Source: Wyeomyia smithii (Eukaryota; Arthropoda; Insecta; Diptera; Culicidae). Taken from it: 64,000 bases of DNA. The first letter of the stretch is position 1, and every line of letters starts with the position of its first letter. Made by a program: the position numbers and the translations under genes. Below, in pieces: positions 25,389-34,479 of the stretch. The stretch covers positions 192,413,357 through 192,477,356 of the forward strand of contig NC_073695.1 in the NCBI RefSeq assembly GCF_029784165.1. Reading direction: 5' to 3'. The notes beneath the pieces are model-generated. The model ran no database searches. It had not been told where the DNA came from and saw only the letters and a program-made list of their open reading frames with translations.

Positions 25389-26005
25389 ACTTTTTTTTTT
25401 TTAAGGGGGGGATTTGTTAGTAGCTTAAGTATTTATGATAAATATTAGTAAATACTGAGTATGTGTGTATGTCCAATCACAAATGGTGACTTCTCAACAC
25501 TGTTAGAAATTTGTAATTTTAATTGTTAGGATTTGTTTGCTTTCGCAATAAGGACTTATCATTCGTAGGGATTTAAACCTACTTGTCAGAAAAGGGGAAG
25601 TAAACTTACAACTAACTTAATTGCTAACTTATTGGCTATAAAGAGAGCTTATCGTAGCATTGAGGATTGCAACGATTTTCATCGAAAATTGTTAATAATT
25701 TTATTTGACATAGCTTCTAATGGTTCAACACCAGTAAGTCTATATAATTCGAGTGTACCAAACCAAGGAGGACGCTTTAAAATCATTTTCAGAATTTTAT
25801 TCTGAATCCTTTGGAGCGTTTTCTTCCTTGTTGGACAGCAACTTGACCAGATCGGTACAGCATGAAGCATTGCTGGTCTAAAAATTTGTTTGTAAATCAA
25901 AAGCTTGTTCTTTAAACAAAGTTTAGAATTCCTGTTAATGAGAGGATATAAACATCTCGTATATTTGATGCACTTGGCTTGCATACTCTCAATGTGCTTT
26001 TTGAA
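25389..26005 (-). pseudogene. Jockey-type LINE 3' end, copy 1
   Basis: The reverse strand carries the C-terminal end of a Jockey-like RT protein: 'YKQIFRPAMLHAVPIWSSC', 'LQRIQNKILKMIL' and 'YRLTGVEPLEAMSNKI'. A 3' UTR and a poly(A) tail follow, seen as a T-run at 25391-25402. The 101-codon frame is uninterrupted. A direct repeat 'ccagtgtgc' at 25380-25388 and 26006-26014 is the target duplication, so the copy is 5' truncated at 26005. The copy at 62731-63340 is closely similar. Confidence 0.9.
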
Positions 26006-26014
26006 CCAGTGTGC

Positions 26015-26541
26015 CCTTAATTTACTGCTCTAATAGCTCGTACACCACTTTTTGATGGAGTAAGACAGGTGCAAATCCAAAATAACCTGTGTTGCTACAA
26101 CTGTAACTCTGATCGGTGATGCAAATAGGATCTATTTAGGCTATAGAATACCCATATTAGGATGTCACTGCACATCTTATTAGTGCTTAACAATTGCAGA
26201 ACGAATGCTCCAAGATATTACTGTCAGCAATAGACATAAATATTTATCGAATTTGCCTGACTTTGTTGTCTCAGGACGGAAATACTCCTGGCATGGCCTA
26301 GATAATTTGTTAAGTACTCTTTTGGAGCTTCGATGACCTACACTTCTGAGTCCAGTCGGGAGAGTGGCTTTTACCAGGTTGGAGTCATCAGAATCGCACA
26401 AAAAGCAACAATCAACCGGTAAAGTGTTGACCAATATTTCACAAGGCATAACGGCACTTTAAGTATGGTGAACTAATCGATAAACAATCAAAATTAATGT
26501 GAAACTAGCAGCTAACTGGACAAAGACCAGTAAAGAGACGC
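26015..26541. other. Non-coding, with an unassigned 89-codon reverse frame
   Basis: A reverse frame at 26180-26449 holds a 'CCFLCDSDDSNL' stretch and a C-terminal 'LLLTVISWSIRS' that faintly recalls the entry to a LINE endonuclease domain. It ends early and has no further support. I leave it unassigned. Confidence 0.3.
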
Positions 26542-26649
26542 ACCCAGCAAACAATTTTGTTGATTTACAGCTTAATAAGCTATTATCCAGTGGATTTTGG
26601 CTGAATTATAGCTTAATAAACCGTTATTCAACAAAATTGTTTGTTGGGC
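26542..26649. mobile_element. Near-palindromic hairpin MITE
   Basis: 'acccagcaaacaattttgtt' at the left is the inverse of the right end 'aacaaaattgtttgttgggc' with two changes. The pairing continues inward ('gcttaataagctat' with 'atagcttaata'), so the whole 108-bp unit can fold into one hairpin. It has no coding content. Confidence 0.75.
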
Positions 26650-27609
26650 AGTTTAACTTCAGCATTGTGGTTGAGTCGCGCCAGGCTCTTGAACTTAAAA
26701 CAGCAAATTTGGCTAATTAATACGTACCTACATTTGTTCCAAACTGTGGTATGTTTCCTCCATACTGCCATTACCACCTAGTATGGGTGTCAACACCGCA
26801 GTGCATCACACCAACACAACGAGGCGCAACAAGGCGGTTGGCGTACCTGCTACTACTGTCCATGTGTATCATCTGTCAGTTGAAAAAAGTGCAAATCATA
26901 AAAACAAACTGAATTGGCTATTGCTAGAAAAAGAGAGGTTTCAATTCGCATCAAAGTAAATTTAAACGATCATTACGTTAGTGAAATTTAGTAAACTACA
27001 TTGGATTACGATAATTTACAAGTTTACAAGGACTTCAAGTAATTATATTGGCATTGATAGTTTAAGAATTATAAACTAGTGAAGTTGTTTCAAGGTTCTC
27101 CTGGGGCGAAAGGTCCGGTTCGACGTGATTTGGTGGCTAACCTGAAAAGAGAGAAAAAAAAAAATAATTAGTAATTAAATCGTAAGTAGTTAAACAGCTA
27201 AAACAGTTAAACGAAATTATTAATCTAATTGAACCTAAATTCTGGACAGAAGTAAAGCAAAAAGAAGGAAACGTGAGGCATAGAAGGAAAACGATACGGT
27301 CGTAGTGTCCAAGAGGAAAAGGTTACTAATTGTTGTAAGTTTGTTAATTGTAACGTTGAAGCAAAATGATACTTAAAAATATATTCCCTATAGTTTGAGC
27401 TGTCACAAATTAAAAGGTGCTGCTACAAAAAATTAGTTCGTTATCTGAACAATGGGAAAGCTCATCATACAACAAATTACCATGTTTATTTGGCATATAA
27501 TACCGCATATAATTCGCTATGAATAAATAATAAAAAGTAAAAACAAGGGGGATCTTGGACTGCACTGCCCGATCAGGAAATCCAAGTCTCTTCTGGTCAA
27601 CAGATTTCA
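26650..27609. other. Non-coding
   Basis: AT-rich, with no gene or clear element end. The block about 27090-27360 could be LINE untranslated sequence, but that is only a guess from its position ahead of LINE debris. Confidence 0.4.
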
Positions 27610-27842
27610 ACGAACTAGAGAGACGCTACCGTATCAACAGGACTATGCCAGAATAATAAGGAGCCTAGAGGAATTACCGCATTTCAAGCTGATCATTGGT
27701 GAAGTGCTCAAGCTTCCAAGGCACATAACAGAGGAATCAACATCTTTCAAAATCTACCACCACAACCTAGACCCCGAAAATAGAATTGAAAGCTTGATAC
27801 AGAGGGATTGGAACAGAGTATGGAAAAACGTAAATAACTAAG
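27610..27842 (+). pseudogene. Unassigned coding-like remnant, probably LINE
   Basis: The forward strand stays open for about 65 codons before a stop at 27840 and reads like the end of a protein ('LPHFKLIIGEVLKLP', 'RDWNRVWKNVNN'). It sits directly before a LINE RT remnant, so it may be the tail of another retroelement protein. I do not recognise the family. Confidence 0.35.
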
Positions 27843-27849
27843 CTCTTTC

Positions 27850-29260
27850 ACAGGAAGAGAAGAGCATGTACTAACTACTACTAAAGCGGTCAGGGCATTA
27901 TTGTTGTGCTCCAAAACCGTTGGAAGAAAGTGGGGCTTGAGACCGAAAATGGTGATGTGGATACTCACATCTATTACATCCAAAACTGACCTACGCTGCG
28001 TTAATGTGGTGGCCAAAAACCAAAGAGTCCACCGCTAGAACAAAGCTAGACAAAGTTCAACGACTTGCGTGCATTGCTATAACAGGAGCAATGAAAAACA
28101 CCTTATCAAAAGCTCTTGATGCAATTCTTCATCTGCTGCCGTTGTACGAATACGTGCAACTAGAAGCAGAAAAAAGTGCCTTGAGGCTCGAAAGAACAAA
28201 AACTATCTTGTCAGGTGATCTTGAGGGTCACCAGACTATACTAAACTTTTTTAAAAAAGGGCCAGGGATGAATATGAATGGAGACTGGATGGCACCTCAG
28301 GGCAATCATGATATTCCCTACAAGGTATGCGAAACGTCGCGTACAGACTGAGAAGTCGGAGTTCCTGATGTCCGTCCCGGTTCAACGTTATTTTTCACAG
28401 ATGGCTCAAAAATAGGTACAAAAACTGGTGCAGGAATCTTCGGTCCTGGAAATAATGTTTCAGTGCCAATGGGACACTGGCCAACAGTGTTTCAAGCAGA
28501 GATTTTTGCAATCCTTGAATGTGCGAATGTGTGTCTGACTAGAAAATACAAACATGCAAACATTTGTATTTTCTCTGACAGTCAAGCAGCGCTGAAAGCA
28601 CTTGATGCTTATAAATGTACATCCAAGATTGTCTGGGAATGTATTCTCACTTTGCGACAGCTATGTCAAACAAACTCAGTAAATTTGTATTGCGTTCTAG
28701 GACATTGTGACAATGGTGGGAATGAAAAGGCAGACGAACTCGCAAAACGAGGATCTAACTCACAGTTAATCGGCTCAGAACCTTTCTGCGGTATATCAAA
28801 CTGTGCAGTGAAAATGGAGCTTAAACGCTGGGCGGAACAAAAGGTGATAACCAATTGGGTCGATGTCAAAAAGTGTTCCCAATCTAAAAGATTTATAACA
28901 CCAATCGAGAATCATTCGAAAAAGCTCCTAGAGCTCAACAAAAGTGCTCTTTGTACATACGTCAGCCTAGTAATGGGGCACTGTCCGAGTAGATATCATT
29001 TAAAGAAGATTGGCCGGGTTCAGGATGACATCTGTCGCTTTTGTAATATGGAAAGCGAGACGTCGAAACATCTGCTGTGCAGTTGTGGTGCATTATTTAA
29101 ACGCAGATTAAGGTTTCTTGGCAGTGGCTGTTTACAGCCCACAGAGATATGGTCTTTGAATCCTGGGAAGGTGATTGGCTTTAAAAACCATATTTCACCT
29201 GACTGGGAGCGTGTCGGTGCAGGTACCTGATCACTCAACAATAGTGGTCATTGTATTTTG
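27850..29260 (+). pseudogene. I/R1-group LINE: RT end plus RNase H and zinc finger
   Basis: Forward-strand reading starts in the RT C-terminal region ('VGRKWGLRPKMVMW', then after a frameshift 'KLTYAALMWWPKT' and 'KVQRLACIAITGAM'). It continues in one frame from 28004 to 29230, broken only by a TGA at 28349-28351. Next comes an RNase H domain whose acidic residues can all be seen: 'FFTDGSK', 'FQAEIFAILE', 'FSDSQAALKAL' and 'GNEKADELAKRG'. After it comes a Cys-rich end, 'CRFCNMESETSKHLLCSC'. A LINE-encoded RNase H is found in the I, R1 and LOA groups. The element is 5' truncated, and its start near 27850 is uncertain. Confidence 0.88.
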
Positions 29261-29269
29261 CAAAAGGAC

Positions 29270-29715
29270 ACGTGTAGCAATTGACTGGGATATATTACAA
29301 AAGTTCACATCAATGGACAACGTAATTCTAATTCCCTAACAAAAAAACTTCTATGCAACGAAAAGTTGAATCATAACTCTCTTAGATTCAGAGAAAACAG
29401 AGCAGCAACATCAGCATGTGACTTATGTAATGACAAAGAAACAATACAGCACAAATATCCGACGAGTCCAACCATAGAACCATTGTGTGATCGTATAGCA
29501 GTTACATTTGTCCCTCTTGGGATGCGGGAAGACCAATTCTTCAAATGGCTGCGATTTTCGGAACTACAAGGAGTTAACAGACGTGTAATTAATAGAATAT
29601 TGCTATTATTTGCTAGATACATATTTTTTGTTAGTGAAACTCCTATAGATTGCCTTAATGTACAAAATTTAGTAATCTATATGACTTGGTACAATTAATT
29701 TTAATAAAGACAAAG
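29270..29715 (+). pseudogene. Second LINE 3' end with Cys-rich C-terminus
   Basis: Immediately downstream of the previous LINE, a 110-codon frame (29366-29698) holds 'LRFRENRAATSACDLCND' and 'IQHKY', a CxxC...H-type cluster. It ends with 'LLLFARYIFF', which resembles the extreme C-terminus of LINE polymerase proteins. A frameshifted lead-in starts near 29280. It is a different element from the one at 27850-29260. An 'aataaag' signal follows the stop. Confidence 0.7.
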
Positions 29716-29938
29716 AAGATTTGAACATAAAAGTAGGAGGGTGGTATCCAAGACACGACCGCAAAGTTGACGTAGGACCACATCATATTTTTGAATTTGT
29801 TTGTTTTTTACCAACCAATTTAATCCTCCAACAGATAGGTATTTTGATTCTCAGTACTAAAAAATTACAGGAGGGTTGTGTGCAAAGCCACGACCGCAAG
29901 TATGAAGTAGAATACTTTTACAAGAAAACCCGGCTACT
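29716..29938 (-). repeat. Spacer-type repeat with 'cgaccgca' blocks
   Basis: Two related blocks, 'ggtatccaagacacgaccgc' (29742) and 'gttgtgtgcaaagccacgac' (29875), lie about 130 bases apart. A third relative, 'ggttgtatataagacaagac', is at 61367, near the histone H2A pseudogene. The blocks look like parts of one dispersed repeat. Confidence 0.5.
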
Positions 29939-30660
29939 TGCGTGTCAGTCATTTTTTAATTTGTTGTTCAATTCAATAACGGATAAGATACCGATCACAT
30001 CTTGGCGTTATCACTGACAGTGCGAATAAAGTAATCCACGTGATAAAATGAACAATGAAAAGCTGATTTAACACTCAAAACTAGACGGCTCATATGTTGT
30101 AAAAATGAGTCAACTTTTCATTGAATGCATTTACTAGTGCCCGCTATCGCACAGAGACTGCATTTCACTAAAGTGCCTCACCGCATCAGCTGCTATCGAT
30201 ACTAAACCCGCTGCAACTGCTACGCTATCCGTAGCCATGCTAATGTTTTGGCCGTTATACGCTGCTATTGGTATCCGCTGGCCTAGCTGCTATCGATGCT
30301 GAGATCCGCTGCAACTAGTGCACTATCCATTGCCATGCCACAGCTGTGGCCGCTATCCGCCTGGTATCCCCTGCACTGCTACTGCTAAGGAAAGACTGCT
30401 GTTGTCACTGTCTAGAACTATTATGAGCGGCTTCGCCTGAAACAGGCTCTTATATAGGAATGAAAAACCTATCGATAGTAGTAGGAAATCATCGATAACT
30501 ATCTATAGCCATTTTAGTCGATAATTCCCATCCTTACTCTTATACAGACAAATAGCAAATTTAAAATGGCAAGGTCTATGATTCTGTCGACCGTGCTTGG
30601 GAAGCAATCATATTAACGACGCGCTTCAACAAGGATTGACCATTCTCAATAATATAGTTG
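29939..30660 (-). repeat. Dispersed repeat C, copy 1 (with TATA-like promoter)
   Basis: Matches 31015-31620 block by block: 'ataagataccgatcacatct', 'gagactgcatttcactaaa', a GC-rich 'gctatc' tract, 'aacaggctcttatatagg', and 'atggcaaggtctatgattct'. Read on the reverse strand, 'cctatataag' (about 30449-30458) is a TATA-like motif. Copy 1 has an extra ~80 bp beside it ('ctatcgatagtagtagg' region). No conserved coding frame is visible. Confidence 0.7.
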
Positions 30661-30701
30661 CTTGTCATGATTTAGACTTGATAATTTTTGAATTTTGATT
30701 A

Positions 30702-30814
30702 GGGGCCATCCACATACCACGTGGACAGATTTTTAACGATTTTGACCCCCCCCCCCTCCGTGGACAACTGCCCATATAAATTCTAAAAAATCCACGTGGT
30801 ATGTGGATGGCCCC
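30702..30814. mobile_element. TTA-flanked MITE ('ccacgtgg' family), copy 2
   Basis: Ends 'ggggccatccacataccacg' and 'cgtggtatgtggatggcccc' are perfect inverses, flanked by TTA at 30699-30701 and 30815-30817. It is in the opposite orientation to the copy at 12567-12724 and has a C-run where that copy has a G-run. It lies between the two copies of repeat C. Confidence 0.9.
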
Positions 30815-31003
30815 TTATGCGAAAAATTAATTTTTATGCTGATAATGAAATCTTTTCGGATGTTGTGCTCATGACTGAAGGAAAAGATAATTCAGTACGT
30901 TCTGAGACACGGAGATGAAACCAAATATTCCAAATTTCCAAATTTCTTGAAAGTGTCAATTGATTTAGGAGAAAATATTAACTTTTCAATTAGGTTTTTA
31001 TTT

Positions 31004-31019
31004 CATCCTGAAAAGGACA
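31004..31019 (-). other. Histone-type 3' stem-loop in repeat C
   Basis: The reverse strand reads 'tgtccttttcaggatg'. This folds as a 6-bp stem (two G-U wobbles at the base) with a TTTC loop, the layout of the 3' processing signal of replication-dependent histone mRNAs. The same 16-mer, with one loop base changed, follows the H2A pseudogene at 61681-61696. It lies about 470 bases downstream of the TATA-like box at 31491-31500 on the same strand. Confidence 0.6.
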
Positions 31020-31800
31020 ATTTGTTGTTTAATTCAATGTCTGATAAGATGCCGATCACATCTTTACGTTATCACTGGCAGTGCAAATAAAGTATTCCTT
31101 GGGGGAAACAAACACTGAAAAGCTTTCCAGAACGTTCTTTTCATTGGATGCATTTGCTAGTGTGCCTACTATCGCTCAGAGACAGCATTTCACTAAAATG
31201 CCACACTGCATCAGCTGGCCCTGCTTAAATAGATGCTGAGACCAACGTCAACCGCTGCGCTATCGCCGTTGCCACAGTAGTGAACGCTTCCGTTGCCATT
31301 GGTATCTGCTGCCCTGCATCACCTGGTCCTGCTATCGATGCTGAGATGCGCTCCGCTATCCGTTGCCATACCGCAGCTGTGGCCGTTGTCCGCTGCGCTG
31401 CTACTGCTGCTATATCCACTGCTGCTGCTAAGGAGGACTGCTGTTGTTGCAGTCTAGAATTATAATGAGCGGCTTCGGGTGAAACAGGCTCTTATATAGG
31501 CCAAATAGCACATTTCAAATGGCAAGGTCTATGATTCTGTCGACCGTGCTTGGGAAGCAATCATATAACGACCAATCAGAGGCCGAAGTTTTCGTTTTGA
31601 CATGGCTTGACTATTTTCAATAGTACAATAGTTTGAAAAATAAAATTACAATTATCTGAATTTGGGAAGAATCTTAGAAGATTTTTCAATCTATTGCTGC
31701 AAGAACGAAGGAAATCCATCGAATACTAACCGATTTATTAGCATTTGAAATTGGAAACATTTTTCACTTTTTTCGGTCTTAGATTTTTATTTCACATCCC
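31015..31800 (-). repeat. Dispersed repeats C (copy 2) and B (copy 2), with CCAAT and TATA
   Basis: Second copy of repeat C (31015-31570) joined to a second copy of repeat B (31530-31800). Read on the reverse strand it has 'ctgattggt' (CCAAT box, about 31571-31579), then 'cctatataag' (TATA, 31491-31500) about 70 bases later. After that comes a transcribed-looking GC-rich stretch and finally the stem-loop at 31004-31019. A 64-codon alanine-rich reverse frame (31225-31419) lacks lysine and matches no histone. I infer a decayed Pol II gene unit that has been duplicated. Confidence 0.6.
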
Positions 31801-33304
31801 TATGTAACCGAACTTCCTGAGGGAAGTATTCTACTTCAAAAAAGTACTATATCTCCAATAACTCGGGTGATAAGATCAAGTATCTAGGTCGTCATAGGTT
31901 ATATTCGTACCTGTCCCCGTTGAGTTCCGGTTACTCCCAAATTGTTGAGCTTGAATTCATTAAGCGAGACCTCCAGCGACTCGGAACTAAAACTAGCTCA
32001 ATAATGGCCATATCTTCTGTTAAGGTCGTCATAGGCCACTTAAAAAGCAAAAAAGTCATGAAAGAGTTCCATTCATTTTTGGCATGGTTCGGCAACAGAA
32101 AAATTTTTGGCATGTTGGCAAAATCAAACGGGGGTCTGTATTTTGATTATTTATTTGCAGCACTCTATTTAGAAGAAAAAGTATTCTCTTTAATGATGAA
32201 TACCTTTTATCCTAATACAGTCGATTTTCTTCAAAACACGAAAAAGCAACCTTTTATACAGATTTTAGTTAAGTACGACTTAGTACAAAGTATACTATCT
32301 TCTATATTTAATTATCTTGTGAAAGATGGCTCACTCACCGATTCCAAAGCAGCATCTTGTTAGCTTAACCTGTCTATACCTCACAACTGCCAAGCAAAGA
32401 TGTCACATAAAATATTTTCCTGTATTTACAAGTTCGCGGGAAAAGTAACGATAAAAAATTACACTGTACGTTACGTATATACAAACTGACATAGAATTTT
32501 TTGAACATGTTAACATTTAATTAAGATCAATTCAAACATTTTATCAGTAATCAGAACCAGAGAAAAGTTTGTTCAGTTTCAAGATATCAAAATACTGCGA
32601 AAATTCTGTTATCTTCAAAAATAAACCGGGCTAGAGTGATGAACAACATTAGCCTCAGCAGTTATTGTTTGCATAGTGTTGTTTAATTACGAGTAAGCTT
32701 GTGGAAAGTAATATTTTATTGCAGATGCTGATGCAAAAAAATTGATTTGAAAAATACAAATATAGTTGTGGAAACTTTAATATCAAAATGAAATGAATTT
32801 GGTTTTTCTCTATGCCGCAACTGCGGAATGCAACTAGAATTATCATATTGAAATAAAGCCGTTTAGCTTTAAAAATATAATCACCAGTACAGCTCGTTAA
32901 ACTGCCTATTCAAAGATTTGTACAGAGCATTTTGATTTTCTGCTATCTCTTTAATACCCTATAATTAGTTATTTAAACAAATCTGGAAAAAAACAGAGTG
33001 TAGAGTTCAAAAACAAACAACGAGTTTTATATGTACAATGCATCAAATTGATATACCCTGCTATCTGCCTCTACCGACCCGTACAGATCTTTGTTGTTCC
33101 CGGCGGCACAGCGTAATGTGCGGAACCTTCTGATATTTGTTTCTGTACGAAACAAAAAGAAGAAGAAGACCAATCAAACGGAATTCGATTGTATTTCAGA
33201 TCGCAACACGATAGCTACGCGCTAGTCCAACACGTCCACTGTGTGTCGATTGCCACAATATAGTCTTCACTTGGCTTGGCTGCACACAAATGATTATCGA
33301 GTTA
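31801..33304. other. Non-coding, with no identifiable gene
   Basis: A 147-codon forward frame at 31920-32363 is the longest open stretch, but it has no recognisable domain and is AT-biased. A CCAAT-like 'agaccaatcaaacgg' is at about 33168. I see nothing else. Confidence 0.4.
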
Positions 33305-33897
33305 CATACGACGAGGAAAAAGCGCTCTATTCATACATGGCTTGGTGCAGTATTTTTGCCTGTGCCAGCATGTTTCCTTCAAGACATCAGTTTTAATAAC
33401 ATTCTAACAGCAGTTCGTTAAACTGTCTGATAAAGGAGGTGGTTACAAACTCTCCGAAAAAGCTTCACCTTCAAGATATCAAAACAGTCTAGGCTTAGGA
33501 AAGCAAACATTAGTTGACCTTTTGGGACGAGGAGGTTCTGTCAATTTTTTTTGTCGCTGATATATAGGGTATCGCAGCAGGCAGTTGGTGTCTACTCATG
33601 AAGTCTGTGCTAGGTGTGCTCGCATATGATTAGCTCGCATATTATTAGTCGTGAAATTTCGACCTTGAAACTTTTATTTAATTCTCACTGTTAAGCAATG
33701 AAGTGATAATGATAACTAAAGTATCAAAAAATTGTTCATCATTTTATCAACCCAACGACATATTGACTATTGTGATCCATCATGTGGTTACATCAGTGTT
33801 ACCGTTTGAAATCTTTCATTCCGACGTCACACTTTGATTTTAGTTTCCGCAGAATGTATCCCGATATAATGCGGTAAGACGTAGTCCTACGTCAAAA
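33305..33897. repeat. Dispersed repeat D, copy 1
   Basis: Matches 44303-44880 over about 580 bp, at perhaps three-quarters identity by eye. Landmarks are 'gacatcagttttaataacat', 'gggacgaggaggttctgtca', 'gtctgtgctaggtgtgctcg', and the palindromic end 'gacgtagtcctacgtc'. A TATA-like 'gatatataggg' sits at 33558. No frame is conserved. Confidence 0.75.
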
Positions 33898-34479
33898 AAA
33901 GTACGAGGCATAAAACAACGATATTTATGAGTTCCTTCAATTGTTCAGCATCGGTTCACATTGTGCAGGACTTATTTCACATTCGTTCGTTCAAGTGCTA
34001 CTGGATTGATTCTTGGGTTGACGCAACATGAATGCAGCGTATTGAAGATCCCTTTAAGTTGTATTAGATTGGAATTGATGTTTAATACATGATGTTCCGG
34101 TTTGCAACTAGATTTGTTTGAAGAAACGTGACCAAAGGTTTAGCGATGTCCGAGTAAAAATCACACAGTGAAACATTGAAATTGGATGTGTGGAACTGTG
34201 TATTCTTATCATGCCGGATTGTGGTCGAAAAATCAATCAAATGTCATCGTAGATTACCTCAGACATCCCTATTTTTCGGTATGTGATTTGTGAATCTCCC
34301 TCTAAATATGATGGCATTAATTGACATATAAAATATGATGAACTATAATGGAATATGATAGAGCACGATATGAAGTAAAAACGAATTTGATAAACCGTAG
34401 AGCCAAGCCTCTCTTGGATGTAAACTAATTTTTCTTTCCTGCTGTGGTCACACATCATTCCCCTGCCAGTGTTACAATT
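33898..34479. other. Non-coding
   Basis: No gene or element end is visible. The 73-codon frame at 34237-34458 has no domain. Confidence 0.5.

Noticed and set aside
31225..31419. Alanine-rich reverse frame as a histone H1 remnant
   Set aside because: Lacks the lysines expected of H1 and is not conserved in the other copy of the repeat.
31920..32363. 147-codon forward frame
   Set aside because: The longest plain frame in its region, but AT-biased, without a domain or splice context I can support.
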